Source: Taudactylus pleione (lineage: Eukaryota > Chordata > Amphibia > Anura > Myobatrachidae). Taken from it: a DNA stretch of 64,000 nt. Below, piece after piece: positions 46,300 through 58,000 of this stretch. A model generated the notes under the pieces. It made no database searches and had not been told where the DNA came from. It saw nothing but the letters and a program-made list of their open reading frames with translations. The stretch lies in assembly GCA_031769625.1 (NCBI GenBank), contig JAUIMM010000016.1, positions 17,786,501 through 17,850,500 of the forward strand. Direction: 5' to 3'. The translations under genes and the position numbers were made by a program. Position 1 is the first letter of the stretch; every line of letters starts with the position of its first letter.

Positions 46300-46690
46300 G
46301 GGCCTGATTCAGACCCGCTCGCTAGATGCTTTCTCACGCAGCCAAAGTATGCAAATCCTGCAATCGCACGGCAAGGCATCGCAGTGTGTATTTAGACGAC
46401 CGCCAGCCTGTCTTAAGCCGCCCACTTTCCCTTAGTGATAAATGTCATCTCCAGGAAGTGTATGTAAGTGCACCGCGAGTGCTTCAGTGTGTAATTCAGC
46501 CATGTCACGTGTATTATGACGCTGCGTCTTAATTATGGACGCCTCTGAAATGGCATTAAGACGCTCAGACACACCTGCATTCGCACCACCACTCCCCCGT
46601 TTCCATCAACCATCCTCTGTCACCACCCACAAACGGCTCGTCCTGTCACTCATTCTAGCGAGGCGGTTATGGTACCCATTTCAGAGTATA
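46300..46690. mobile_element. GGGCCTGATTCAG-family element (right end unresolved)
   Basis: Begins gggcctgattcagacccgctcgct. Interior blocks (cgctcagacacacctgc, tcgcaccaccactcccccg) match 31600-31660. No matching right terminus was found. Confidence 0.55.
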
Positions 46691-46805
46691 CATGAGGTTT
46701 TAAAAACTTTAACACACATTATTGAGGACATTTCTAAAAACTGTAGCGTTAACTATAACAAGCAATCAATCAGATTTGTAGCTGTCATTTTTGTAGTGCA
46801 TTTTA

Positions 46806-47010
46806 AGCTCACACAGAGTAACCAGGCTAACCTGGTCGATATCGACCAAGTTGGCCTGCATGCACGGGCGATGGTCGATATCGACCATCCGTGCCCAAGC
46901 ATCGACCGTCGTTTGGGGGTTGGAAGGGCCCAAAAAAAGGACGATATGAATGATAACGATATAAATACTGTTCATATTGTCCTGTTTAATCGTACCGTGT
47001 GTATGCACCA
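46806..47010. mobile_element. Probable Harbinger-like MITE
   Basis: TTA on both sides (46803-46805 and 47011-47013). Right end ccgtgtgtatgcacca fits the ACACAC-type termini, but the left end agctcacacagagtaacc matches only loosely. The interior has repeated ggtcgatatcgacca palindromes. Confidence 0.5.
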
Positions 47011-47013
47011 TTA

Positions 47014-48447
47014 GAAAATAACAACAAAACACAACAAAACACCACTTAACTGGCTATTTTTTTTTATCTAAAGAGCTCAACTTTTTGAAAAGTTTAATTA
47101 TGTTTATAACATTTTTAAAAATGGATTTAATATTTTATTGAAAACAAATGTGCCTGGGGGTAGTCTTGCATCCCAATCTTCTCTATGGGTCCTCATTGTA
47201 ACAGTACCTCCCTCCCCCGAGTAGCAATGCATCCCTCAGCAGCAAATCCTCTACCTCTCTAGTGGTAATTGATCCCCAGTGGGATATGGCATAGCCCCCA
47301 CCCACCAGTGTTCAAAGACACCTACTGTGGGACTATCCCCAAGAGTCACTATATATAGAATACTCATCCCCTAATGGGCCAGTAATAGTTTTGTGGGGCA
47401 TAACCTGATGCAGCTAATGTTTGCACTCCAAAAGGTCAACTTAACAGTGCTGTGGGAAGTTTCCCTCACACTTATGTTACAAGTGCATTCTCCCCATTTG
47501 AGTGCCATTCGCACAGCACTCTGGGGCGTAAATTCGGCCATGATGTCGAAGGTCACAGATTTCCTCATTAACAGATGGGGTACAGACGCAGCTGGCAAGT
47601 GTCAGCAAAAGCCTAGCTGGCTATGCGACCACATCATTTAACTGATTAATGAGCATTCGCTTTCATTAATGCCTTTTTGTGTTTATGATTTTGATCAATT
47701 CTTTAAGTCTGGGGAAAAGAAGATGCAGTGAGTGACGAGGAGGTCCTTTTAAGATCTTTTTACCGCACTATCTGGCAAATCATCAGGGTATATTTAAGTG
47801 TTCTTTCCACATCTTTATCTCTTTTCAGTAATCTTGCTGTGCAAAAGGACATTTCATTTTTGAACTGCTTTAAAAGATTAAGTCTATCCACGCAACTATT
47901 CAGTTTATTAAAAGAGAAGAATGGGTGACTGTTTAGAGTCTGGAAATCCAATGGTTGGAGGATCCACATTAGACTTTCAATTTAAATGTGGCTCAGTTTT
48001 TTTGCTCAGTACTTTCATTATGGTCGCTTGTAAATTCGAAGCTGAATGCTTAAAATTGAGGGTAGAAAGCAGGGGCGTTGTTAGGTCCTAGGACCAGAGG
48101 CTCGGGTCCTGGGTTACTGGCATAATGCTTATTCACTTTGAATGAATTTATAGCAATATATTTGATGTACTTCTGCTTTTTGTAGATTCCATCACTATTT
48201 CTGCTTAGCTGAATGTTTATTACTTTTATACATCTCACAACAGCCTACAATTATCAAGACATGGACTTCTAGTGTGTGTATGTGTGTATGTGTGTGTGTG
48301 TGTGTGTGTGTATGTGTGTGTGTATGTGTGTGTGTGTGGCCCCTAATTATTGCAAATTAGCCTGTGATTGATATCCACTGTGCTTAGCACATCTCTTCTT
48401 TCCCGACATGCTCGATTGGTTTAAGATCTGGTGACTTTAAATTACAC
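47014..48447. other. No gene recognised; includes a (TG)n microsatellite
   Basis: A TG/TATG microsatellite at about 48271-48339. The remaining sequence is AT-rich, and opposing 75-82-codon frames at 47371-47641 show no family features. Confidence 0.5.
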
Positions 48448-48450
48448 TAA

Positions 48451-48849
48451 AGGCCCCCATACATCAGCAATCTGAAAACCACAATTGAACAATTTGAAGA
48501 TTTATTGCCCGATCTTAGGATTTCCCAATTGAGCAATCTGCGCCCATACACTACAGATCTTTTTCAGTGATTTGCAGATCGATTGCAGCAAACACAGATC
48601 TGGCAATCTTGAAATGCCCATCATTTTGCTAGAAACGGTCTGCAAATCTGCTGATCATGTCCATACACTAGCAATCTACAGCCCCAATCGATCTGTCAAA
48701 TCCAACATGTTGGACAATCTGATTAAACAATTCCTATCACTTTTTGGTTGCAATCTGCGATCTGTGAAGCCCATACATTGCAGATTTTTATACACAATCG
48801 ATTGCAAATTGCACGATTGCTCCAATCCATCTCTGATGTATGGGGGCCT
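48451..48849. mobile_element. Harbinger-like MITE, GGCCCCCATACATCAG termini
   Basis: Left aggcccccatacatcagcaa; reversed right aggcccccatacatcagaga. TAA at 48448-48450 and 48850-48852. The interior repeats cccatacact and gcaatct words. Confidence 0.85.
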
Positions 48850-49297
48850 TAAGTTCTCCTCACTCTCATGGAACCATTCCAGGACTTTGTTAGGCTTGTG
48901 GCATGACATTTTATCTTGGTAAGAAAACAAGCCTTCTCAGTTGTTTAATACAGGAGTGAACACTGCGCTTCAATACTAGACAACCTCTTTCTTATATATG
49001 TGTACTTTTTCGGGTGGCATAATAGACTTCAAGCACTTTGCCAATCCATTTATGTTTTATGTCGTTATATTTGTTGTTATTCTTGTTGTATACCGGTATT
49101 AGGACCACATTGATTATTACATTGTAAGGACATAACCTTGTGATTTACATTCGATCTATATTTATTACAATAAACCCTTTTATAATTTAAATAAGGTTGA
49201 CCATTATTTTGATTTTATTGTTGATTTTTTTGTCGAATATACTATATGTGGTATAGCGCTGGAAGGTATTTGTTTGGGGTGTATTCTCAGTTGTTTA

Positions 49298-50282
49298 AGC
49301 TGGATACACTCAGTCGAACGATATATCGGTAGCGGATCGGCGGGTGTGTATCGTCGTTCACAGACATATCAGGTTAGTCCTGCAGCACAGAATGCAGCCT
49401 AGTCTTTTCCGCCTCCTCCGGCCCACATCAGCCCGATGCCACAGGGAGGCTCCATTTGCCAGGCGCCCGCTGACATTTTGTAACCAGCAGGCACCCGGCT
49501 CCCTCTCCGCAGCCGGAGCTGGAGGCTGGAACTAACTCCGGCTTCTGGCTCCCGCAGTGCACTATGGGAGAGTCGTCATGATGTCACTACCATAGTGCAG
49601 AGGAGCAGCCGAGTGGACTGGACAGCAGCGGACGCGGGAGCTGAGCTTAAGGTAAGTATTCGTTTTTGGCTTTTTTTGTGCAAGCGACTTTACTACTGGA
49701 GGCATTACTCGGGGGGCATTACTACAGAGGAAGCATTACTATTGGGGGCACTAATACAGGGGCATTACTACTGGGGCATTTTACCATGGGGCATGACCAC
49801 TGGGGGCACTACTACTGGGGTGGGCATTACTATTGGGGTAACTACCACAGGGGACACTACCACAGGGGGCATTACCATTGAGGTCACTACTACTGGGGGC
49901 ATTACTATTGGGGGCTCTACTACTTGGGGCACTACTACAGGGGTATTTATACAGGGGGCATTACTACTGTGGGCACTACTAATTGGGGTATTGCATAGGG
50001 GGCACTGCATAAGGGGCACCACTCTGGGGGCTCTACTACTGGGTGCACTGCATAAAGGGCACCACTACTGTGGGCTCTGTATATGGGGCACTACCACTGT
50101 GGGCACTGACACTACTGGGGGCACTGCATAAGGGGCACCACTACTGTGGGCTCTGCATAAGGTCCTCATTGCGCATACCCCCAGTTCGTCCACATTTAAT
50201 AGGGGCCCCCACATGTTTGTTGCCCAGGGGCCCCCACAGACCTTAATCCGGCCCTGCAGCATCGTACCAACTGCGTAAACAT
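49298..50282. mobile_element. MITE start followed by hAT-like end and minisatellite
   Basis: Left agctggatacactcagtcga after TTA is a Harbinger-type terminus. A hAT-like right end ccttaatccggccctg finishes at 50255, preceded by aataggggcccccacatg. The right end of the first element was not found, so the nesting order is uncertain. Confidence 0.4.
49680..50165. repeat. G-rich minisatellite (GGGGGCATTACTACTG-like)
   Basis: More than 20 degenerate units of 17-21 bp built from gggggca(t/c)t and actact. It explains the G-T-T-T-G-G-I-type peptides in chance frames. Unit words are shared with 33885-34380. Confidence 0.85.
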
Positions 50283-51424
50283 CGGACATCTGAGTAACCC
50301 TCAGGTTACTCAGGATGACCAGCAAAATCACACTGCCGGGGCAGCTGCATCCAAGGACACAGCCACTGGTTTCAGCGCGCCCAGAAGACGGAACTAGCAC
50401 GCCACCGTTTTCTGGGACGCTTCCTGTCGTCACCCCCAAATGCCAGCAGCATGTCAATCATGCTACAGCTTCGGGACACTGCGTCAGACGTTGCTGAAAT
50501 AGATCTGCACATGCGCAGATCTGCAAACATTGGGGATTTGCCTAAATATCTAAATTAAGTCCTCAGATGTTTATTCGCTCACATTGGAGGTTATACTTTA
50601 ACGGAGTATCTGCATCTAGCATGGGGCTGGTGCAAGTGTCTATGGTGCGACCAATGGTTACACGTTATTGCATTGTCTAAAGATCCTCAAAGTGGTTGTC
50701 TCCATCCTTGCACATTCAGATGCACGGCTGTACACCAGGGAAGGGATTTGTAGCAGTATTAGCCTAAAGTTATAGACACAAGACCAGCAAAAGAAACACA
50801 CATGGACGCTGCAACATCCAACTCAAACTCAGGCCCATGATCTTCAAAGCTTAGTTTCTTGTGCTAAACACAGTTAATTCTAAAAACCATTTAGATTCAA
50901 CAGTAATTGCACTATATAGAATGAAAGAAAACAGCTGCTGCTCCTGTGGGCTACCAATCCACAAACACACAGACATAAACAGGGTGGAGCAGCGCTAATA
51001 TATACCAAAATGTCATGAAAACTGGGTGTGACTTCGAATTCCATGATCTTCAAACATTGCATAAAACAGAACCTCAAGTGTCAGTATAAAATTAATTTTA
51101 AATAAACAACAAAATATATATATCCACTTTCTCACTTCCTTTCTTCTTATTTGATAGTTAAATGGAAACCGGATCAAAATAATCTAAGTAATAAACTCAG
51201 TTTTAGATAAGAATACTTAAAGCACAGCTGATCTTGGTCTCTAATCTTTAGAATTCCGATTCCTGTTTGGATGCTGCTAGAAATAATACTGTATACATAA
51301 CTAATCTTTCCCATGTACATTACATGTAGCCTTCCATCTGTAACTACATTACTGTGCTTTTAGTTTGGAATTAATAAATCAGCTGTCAATTGGCTACACA
51401 GTCTGAGAGTATTTCTGTTTACAG
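50283..51424. other. No gene recognised; upstream flank of the candidate exon
   Basis: Unique-looking DNA, partly AT-rich. It ends in a pyrimidine-rich tract (tatttctgtttacag) that makes the acceptor for the exon at 51425. Confidence 0.5.
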
Positions 51425-51527
51425 ATTTGGTACTAGATGGATACCAGTAAGAAAGATGGCTCCTTACTGAGTACTGTGGCTTATATAGAGACCATAACAG
51501 GACTTGACAGCAATCCTAACTATGGAG
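51425..51527 (+). CDS. Candidate host protein-coding exon with start codon
   Basis: A strong splice acceptor (tatttctgtttacag, AG at 51423-51424) is followed by 12 bases, an in-frame TAG, and ATG at 51437. Thirty codons then read without interruption to a donor (tatggag/gtaaca, GT at 51528), leaving phase 1. The peptide begins M-D-T-S-K-K-D-G-S-L-L-S-T-V and ends T-I-T-G-L-D-S-N-P-N-Y-G. It is too short for ORF lists. No repeat termini surround it and its composition differs from the AT-rich flanks. I do not recognise the protein. The next exon was not found in this window, and the upstream untranslated exon may be the one near 11.4 kb. A chance ORF between chance splice sites is possible. 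Confidence 0.5.
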
Positions 51528-51970
51528 GTAACATTCTATAATGAAGTGTCACCGATTCAAGGTACATGGCATGTTGCATGCTGTGTGCATGAAAAGTATC
51601 TGTCCTGCTTGCGTGCTTGAGAGTGACAGGAGTGAAAGAAAATTGAGTGGGTTAGAGGCCAACAGGAAATGATGGCACCTGCCGGCACGAACAAGGGTAC
51701 CCGGAGAGGAGCATGTGCTCCCCCCTTCTTAAAAATGTCCATATCCGTGACCATATAATACACAAGACCATAGATTGAATTATTCTACACAGAACAGAGA
51801 AATCTGATGTGACTTCTAATATCCAAAATAATTCACAATGGGGTGTGTCAGTCATTGCAATGCAGGTTTACCTATTGACATTAGAACTTGCCCTTTATAC
51901 AGATTATCTACTGGAGTTTATACATACATTGGCACTGCTTGTTTTGAAATTCCTCACTGTATAGTTGAGT
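51528..51970. other. No gene recognised
   Basis: Presumed intron sequence if the preceding exon is real. Confidence 0.35.
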
Positions 51971-51972
51971 TC

Positions 51973-52385
51973 GGAATGTCAACAGTTAAAATGCCAAACA
52001 TTCATCATGTCAACAGTGATAAAATATTGACATGTTAGAATGCCAACATTTAGTCCTGATAGCCCAGCGGTAACTTACCTTGTTCCCATGAGCTTCAGCT
52101 GAGCCTTCCGGGTCCCTACAGTCATGTGAATGTCACTTCCGGATCAGAGCTCCAATCCTCCAGCGTTCTGGTAAGTATTTCTCCACTAACCCTAATCACT
52201 ACACCTAACCCTCTCCTAACCTTAAAACCCCCTTCCCCGCAGCCCAACCCTCGCCCCCGCAGCCTAACTTTTAATGTTGACATTCTGACAATGTCAACAT
52301 TTCATCAGTTGACATTCTGAGAATGTTGAGTAGTTGCCTGTCAACATTTTACCAATGTCAACATTGTTACTGTCGACCTTTACAT
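51973..52385. mobile_element. Possible MITE, TGTCAACA-rich
   Basis: Repeated tgtcaaca / tgttgaca words at both ends in inverted orientation around a core with taaccctaacc-like text. Architecture resembles 54422-54713. Boundaries approximate. Confidence 0.4.
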
Positions 52386-52485
52386 CACATAACATTGTAT
52401 TTTCATCCCACAAACGCACTTTTTGTGACGGAATTATTTTAGATAATTATTTGACCATGGACACGTTGTTTCTGACCGTTTAGGC

Positions 52486-52670
52486 CAGAGGTTCCCAAAC
52501 TCAGTCCTCAAGGCACCAGGTTTTAAGGATATCCTTGCTTGACCACAGGTGACTTAATTAGTGCCTATTAGTGCATCAGTCAATTTGATTTAACCACCTG
52601 TGCTCAACCATGGATATCTCTGAAACCTGGACTGTTGAGGTGCCTTGAGGACCGCATTTGGGAACCTCTG
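52486..52670. mobile_element. hAT-like MITE, CAGAGGTTCCCAAACTC termini
   Basis: Left cagaggttcccaaactcag; reversed right cagaggttcccaaatgcgg. They continue inverted as gtcctcaaggcac. Flanks gtttaggc and ccttaggg are a weak 8-bp match. Confidence 0.8.
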
Positions 52671-52679
52671 CCTTAGGGC

Positions 52680-53310
52680 CCTAGGCTATCTTGACAATCT
52701 ATTTCAGGCCTAGACACACAATTGACGTGTTTTCTTGGTAGATTTTTACCTTCTCCACTCTCAGTTTATATTGATCTATGTATTTCAGAATACCATGTAC
52801 TCTCCAGTAATTGGTAATGTGCCATATAAAATGTCCACTGAAGACAGTTCCCTTGTTTCAGTCACTACTTGCAGTTCATGAGTTCAGCTTGTGTATGCCA
52901 GTTAGCTCATTCCTTGTAATTATCCCCATGCCCGTCCCTGATTATGTCTGTATCTCCGTTTTATTAAAGCTTCTCATTCTCTTCATAGTAGGGTGAATTG
53001 ACTGTGTTGTTTGAGTATACCCTTATTTTTTTTAATAAAATGTTACCGATTTATTTAGTTAAGTTCATCCTGTAAGTGTTTTTTCATAAATTACAGAAGC
53101 TTAATAGTTAAACTGTATTTAAAGTGACAATAAAGCATGTCACAAGATACATATATTGGTGGTTCATGTAACTAGCATAACAATATCTAACACGTTAAAA
53201 CCTGGTATTCATAGCTACTGAATAAAATGCATAATGTCCTCCTGTCCAATATTATAATAGATTATATGAGAATGTTGTTTAGTGACAGGGAATCATTGTA
53301 CATTAATTGC
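52680..53310. other. No gene recognised
   Basis: AT-rich unique-looking DNA. Confidence 0.4.
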
Positions 53311-53322
53311 TTTCCTATGGAG

Positions 53323-53478
53323 CAGTGGTGTCAAACTTGGGCCCTCCAGATGCAGTGGAACTACACATCCCAGCATGCAGTGCCACAGTTTTGCTATTAG
53401 GGCATGCTAAAACTGTGGCAGGGCATGCTGGGATATGTAGTCCCACAAAAACTGAAGGACCCGAGTTTGACACCACTG
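53323..53478. mobile_element. hAT-like MITE with perfect 8-bp duplication
   Basis: Left cagtggtgtcaaacttggg; reversed right cagtggtgtcaaactcggg. ctatggag occurs at 53315-53322 and 53479-53486. The 156-bp interior is itself inverted (catcccagcatgc / gcatgctgggatatg). The minus-strand frame 53315-53719 across it is chance. Confidence 0.9.
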
Positions 53479-53489
53479 CTATGGAGGAG

Positions 53490-54420
53490 AATCGTCTCCT
53501 ACACAACGTATTAGTGATTTGGCATATTATACTTATGCAAAATGTAATTTTAGGATAACTGCCACTAAAGCAATAATAGCTAATACCACTCCAGAGACCG
53601 TAATAAGGATTCCTACTCATTAAGGGTTTTATTTCTGTAAGGTACATGAAATAATACCCACATGATAGGAAATTACTCAACACCTGGGAGGTAGCATTAA
53701 TACCCACCAGGGGTAGCAATAGAGGTTTGTTTGATGAGCCCAGGAGTAGGTGTTTTGGTTTGTACCGGGAAATAAAATCCTGCTTTCCCTTGTGTTTCTG
53801 GTTAAAAATCTAAATGTCTGTCAACTTATTACTCAGTGAGGCTTGGGGAGGCTGTACAGGCGGCAGATTAGCTCAGGTATTTCACCATGCTACTCTCTAT
53901 CCATTTATAGAGCGATTATGGTGACGCTCCCGTGCTGACCTGCTACACGTACAGGGAGGGTGAGGAGAAACAGATCCAGCACGGAGAAGACATTAGACCT
54001 GTCCATTTGATAAAGAGTCAGACTGAGAAGGAATGAGACGGGGAGACAGTGATAAAGAGCGAGGTATGAAGGTTGAGAGGACACAAGGGACAAGTTGTAG
54101 CATTACAATGGTAGATAGAGAGTCATTTATATAAATGACTGCACTTATTTTATCCTGGACCGTCCTCTACCATCCCCTGTCCACCGCTTGTTCTCTCTCC
54201 CCTATACCCTCTCCTCTACCTGGCTTGAAAACAAGATAAACATTACATTATATGGTGTTCTTCATTGTTGTATGTGGTATTTGACTGTGAAAAACATTTC
54301 TTATTACTATTTTTTTAATTATTTAACGTGCTTAAAACAAGAATACTAAACACAGAATTAGCCAAAAACGTAAATGCGAAAACATAAAAACTGCCTTGGG
54401 ATGAAAAACAATTCTCAAGC
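53490..54420. other. No confident gene
   Basis: A 42-codon plus-strand frame after an acceptor-like ccatttatag at 53911 is the only exon-like feature; see rejected items. Confidence 0.4.
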
Positions 54421-54421
54421 T

Positions 54422-54713
54422 GGTATGCATTCAGGATCCTGGCGGTCGGGATGCCAACGCTTATATTACTGGCGCCAGAATACCGCCGTCGGTCAGAATC
54501 TCGGCATCGGGATCCTGACCACCGGGTTGCCGAAGGTAAGTAACGGAGTTGGGGGGAGGGTTAGGTTTAGGGTTAGGCACTAGGGGGGAGGTTAGTTTCA
54601 GGCACAAGGGAGGGAGGGTTAGGGTAGGAAGAGGGTGAGGGTATGTTAACCCTGTCGGCATCCCAGTATCGGGATTCTGACCACCAGGATCCCGACTGCC
54701 GTTATTTCATACC
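54422..54713. mobile_element. MITE, GGTATG...GGCGGTCGGGAT termini
   Basis: Left ggtatgcattcaggatcctg; reversed right ggtatgaaataacggcagtc, followed in each by gtcggga and gatcctgg words in inverted order. The core has a ggttaggtttagggttagg stretch. Target duplication not clear. Confidence 0.65.
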
Positions 54714-54714
54714 G

Positions 54715-55523
54715 ATTCCGGGTTCAGAAAGCGTGTGTACCCATTAAAGAAACTACAGTGCAAACTGCAAAGACATACCAATTATTTTGTTACGGGGAGG
54801 AAAAGAAAGTCAGGTGCCATAATTTTGCCTATATAGGAGAGATGCACACCTCAGATCGTTAAGGGGGGCACCATGATACCACCACCATCTTCTCTAGATG
54901 CCACCAGTGCAGGTTCCCCTAAGCTCAAGGGAATCTTTATGAAATACGCTTTCTGAACCATATCTCTGGTGTATAGTTTCTGCAGTGCTGTAGGTGCAGC
55001 ATTCAAGCATGCAAGGGCCAAGAGACCTGCTCATGCTCTCTAAACTGTGGCACAGTGCCAGAGTCTACTCTGCCAATTGCTGGGGAGAAGGGGGGGGGGG
55101 CTGCGGGAGAAGGGGGTGGAGTGCACAGAGAGAGCACACGGTGCACCTCCTCTTTTAAGCCGCTCCTGTCACCATGCACTGCGAGAGCAGTGTAGTTCTA
55201 TTTCTTATCGTTTATTTGCATAGGGCCACAATATAATGCAGCAATGCTCAAATAATATTTAAACATTCACAGAAGACCCTGCCCAATGGATCTTACAGTC
55301 CAAATAACCACAGACACATACTAAGGTCATCTTTGTCAGCCAACCCAAGCAAAGACCAGGACAAATAAAAAAAAAATATATACAAATCCAATCCGATGCA
55401 CTGTGAAGCTGCAATGTTTGATGTGCTCACCATATATGGATTTATAGGGCTCCCAGCATTTGGAGATGAAAAACCGGGACACTAGTGTGAAGTGTGGGTA
55501 GGCAATTCAATTCACCCCACAGA
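54715..55523. other. No gene recognised
   Basis: Poly-G near 55090-55099, and an A-run near 55370. No element ends. Confidence 0.4.
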
Positions 55524-55527
55524 TATA

Positions 55528-56036
55528 GGCCCTCATTCAGAGGCGAACGCAAGAAGCGAGCGCTCGTTCTGAATGAGGGCGGCCGCTTCTGTTTTTATGT
55601 GCGGCCTCCTGGTAACCCACAGCTTTAGCGACCAACCAGGTTGATGGTCGCGATGGTCAAGACCATTGGGGCTTTCGACGAGACCCTAAGGTTGGGTCTC
55701 GGCAGCCGCAAGCCCCAGGGAGCTTCCTGCTCTGATCGAGCAGGAAACTCCCCACTGACATCACTGCTGATGTTAATGCGGCCACCCACAAAACGGCAGG
55801 CGTTCCTTAAGGAATTCCTCAGTTTGTGAAACCACCCCCCTGCCCCGCCTACAAACGGGCCGAGCTGTCGATCAACATCGACAGCCAGCCCTTTTGTAGT
55901 GAGCTCCGGAGCGGGAGAGTTTCTCTCTCGCTCCTGGGCTTGCGCACGCACAGTGCGGCTGCTGCGCGTGCGCAGGGGATAAACATCGACCCGGTTGCAA
56001 GCGCTCAGCGCTTGCGACCGGGTATGAATGAGGACC
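55528..56036. mobile_element. MITE, GGCCCTCATTCAG variant
   Basis: Left ggccctcattcagaggcg; reversed right ggtcctcattcatacccgg. ATA at 55525-55527 and 56037-56039. Interior blocks (gcatgcgca-like, cgatgttgatcgacagc) match the family at 12515. Confidence 0.8.
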
Positions 56037-56039
56037 ATA

Positions 56040-56471
56040 GTGTCTACCGGCGCATCTGGCTAGCTGCAGCCTACTCTCCAATATACTGTACATGTATCCC
56101 CAATAGCAAATAATTACCTATTTGTAGCTTCCAAATAAGGTAAACCATTTCAGGAGCTTATATTCCAATATACTCTGGTCATTTGGGTTCATCAGGAATT
56201 TAAATTATGATAGGTAAAGTTTGTGAGTTATGAGTTTTGGCTGAATATAGGAGGACATTCCTAGGAAAATAAGACAGTGATGGGTGCCCAATGGCTTTCC
56301 AGATTATTAGAGTTTTGTATATAAACAGGTTAATTTTAGTACTAGCACATCTTTGAATTGTAGAAATGCCTTCTTGCGAAGTTAATTGAATAACAGTAAA
56401 CTAACAATATACAAAAATTTAAAGAACGTCTTTGTCTCCATACTACAATGATCAACCTATCATGAGCAAAC
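56040..56471. other. No gene recognised
   Basis: AT-rich. Could include LINE B 3' flank, but no tail or duplication is visible. Confidence 0.35.
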
Positions 56472-56474
56472 TAA

Positions 56475-57008
56475 GGGCCTGATTCAGACCCGCTCGCAAG
56501 CGGGTCGATGTTGGCCCAGTGCGCATGCGCACGAAGGACCCGGCTCCGTCGTGCGCATGCGCGAGACCCGTATATCGACGGGCAAGCCGTCGCTATGGGT
56601 CTCGCTACAAAGGGGGCGTGCTGTCGATGGTGAGTGACAGCACGCCCCTTTTGGTGTACGTGCCGGGGGCGTGGCTGGCCAGAAGGAGGCGTTCCCATGG
56701 GAACGCCTACCGTCTGGGGCCGGCCCCACTGACATCACAAGTGATGTCAGTGGGAGTGCTTTCGGCTCTGATAGAGCCATAAGCACTCCAGGGCTTGCGG
56801 CAACGAGACCCTACCACAAGGATCTCGTCGCAAGCCCGATGGCCGCGATGGTCTTGACCATCGCGACCATCTTCCTGGCCGCTCGCTATAGCTGTGGGTG
56901 GTCACCCACAGCTATACGGACGGCCAGGAGGTCGCTCTAAAAATTGAGAAGGACGGCCCTGATTCAGAGTGAGCGCTCTGTCAGAGCGTCCGGCTCTGAA
57001 TCAGGGCC
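56475..57008. mobile_element. MITE, GGGCCTGATTCAG family, complete
   Basis: Left gggcctgattcagacccg; reversed right ggccctgattcagagccg. TAA at 56472-56474 and 57009-57011. 534 bp. Closely related in inverse orientation to 61905-62425. Confidence 0.85.
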
Positions 57009-57319
57009 TAACTTCCAAAAAGGAAGGACTGGGAAGCCATTTAGACATTTTTAGTACTCCTTTATTATTACTTTTGTAAATGTTATAATGGTAGTGGCAC
57101 TTGGGAAAGATTTTTGGCTTCTAATGTTAAACAATATCAAATCTCATTTACTTTCGATGCTGTGCAGATAATTCACTGTCACAGTCTTTCACCTCCAGCT
57201 GCTTTTCCTTCATTTTATAGTAACCGGGAAGCGCTTTGTATAGAAATAATATGAAAATTACAGTGATATATGCATTTGCTACTAGGTACTGTATTTGTCA
57301 GCAATTATAGGTTGGGATT

Positions 57320-57799
57320 TCATAGCTGGGGTTTAGATGCCCAGTAGTCTGACCAGTTTAACCACTGAATCAGTGGATTTAATGTCGATGAGGAATAGTA
57401 TATTCCTGCTGTTTCAAACTCACTGTGGTGTTGGTCATTATTCTCTATCTCTTCCAAAGTAGGAATCATAGGAGAATGCCATAATTGAGCAATCCTAATT
57501 TTAGTTGCTATAAGGATGTGTCCCATTATATATCGTTCATTTATAGTCAGGGATTCCTTATAAATGTGAAAGATAGCTATAACAGGCTGTGGGGATATAG
57601 AGATCTTTAAAATTTTAGATATCAGAGTAAACACCTTTCTCCATAATATAGTGATATAGGGGCAAGACCAAAATATGTGGAGTAAGGAGCCCACATGGCC
57701 ACATTTCCTCCAACATAGATTAGATTGGGATGGTGAGATGGTATGCATTAATTTAGGAGTGAAGTATCGTCGATGGAGTAACCGATAATACTGTTCCAT
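57320..57799 (-). pseudogene. LINE B ORF2 C-terminus with Cys/His motif
   Basis: 159 codons reading R-R-Y-F-T-P, C-W-R-K-C-G-H-V-G-S-L-L-H-I-F-W-S-C-P. This is the CxxxC...H...C motif at the end of L1-type ORF2, here with one extra residue between the first two cysteines. The ORF ends at a stop at 57320. A frameshift near 57830 separates it from the upstream segment. Confidence 0.85.
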
Positions 57800-58000
57800 A
57801 TGGGCTATACATTTGGATAACTTAAAACTTGTTTTATAAATTAGACGGCAATCGTCTTATGAGAAGACGCAGGATAGATCTACTTCCCATTTCTGTATTG
57901 TTGTAGGTTTATTAAATTCTGTAGGTGTAGTTAGGTAGGAGTACCACCATGTGATACCGCCTTTGCTATTAGCTTTATTTAGTTGAAGAGTTTAGGAAGA

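Noticed and set aside
47371..47641. Opposing 75- and 82-codon frames
   Set aside because: No motif or splice context; frames interrupted just outside; looks like old repeat DNA.
48271..48339. (TG)n/(TATG)n tract
   Set aside because: Ordinary microsatellite; no further meaning visible.
49595..50131. 178-codon frame rich in Gly-Thr-Thr
   Set aside because: Pure product of the G-rich minisatellite.
53912..54040. Exon-like 42-codon plus-strand frame (S-D-Y-G-D-A-P-V-L-T-C-Y-T-Y-R start) after an acceptor-like ccatttatag
   Set aside because: Its phase does not match the exon at 51425, the minus strand is also open (62 codons) and I recognise no family. Kept only as something for an RNA-seq check.
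54541..54650. ggttaggtttagggttagg telomere-like stretch
   Set aside because: Short, irregular and inside a MITE; not a telomeric array.
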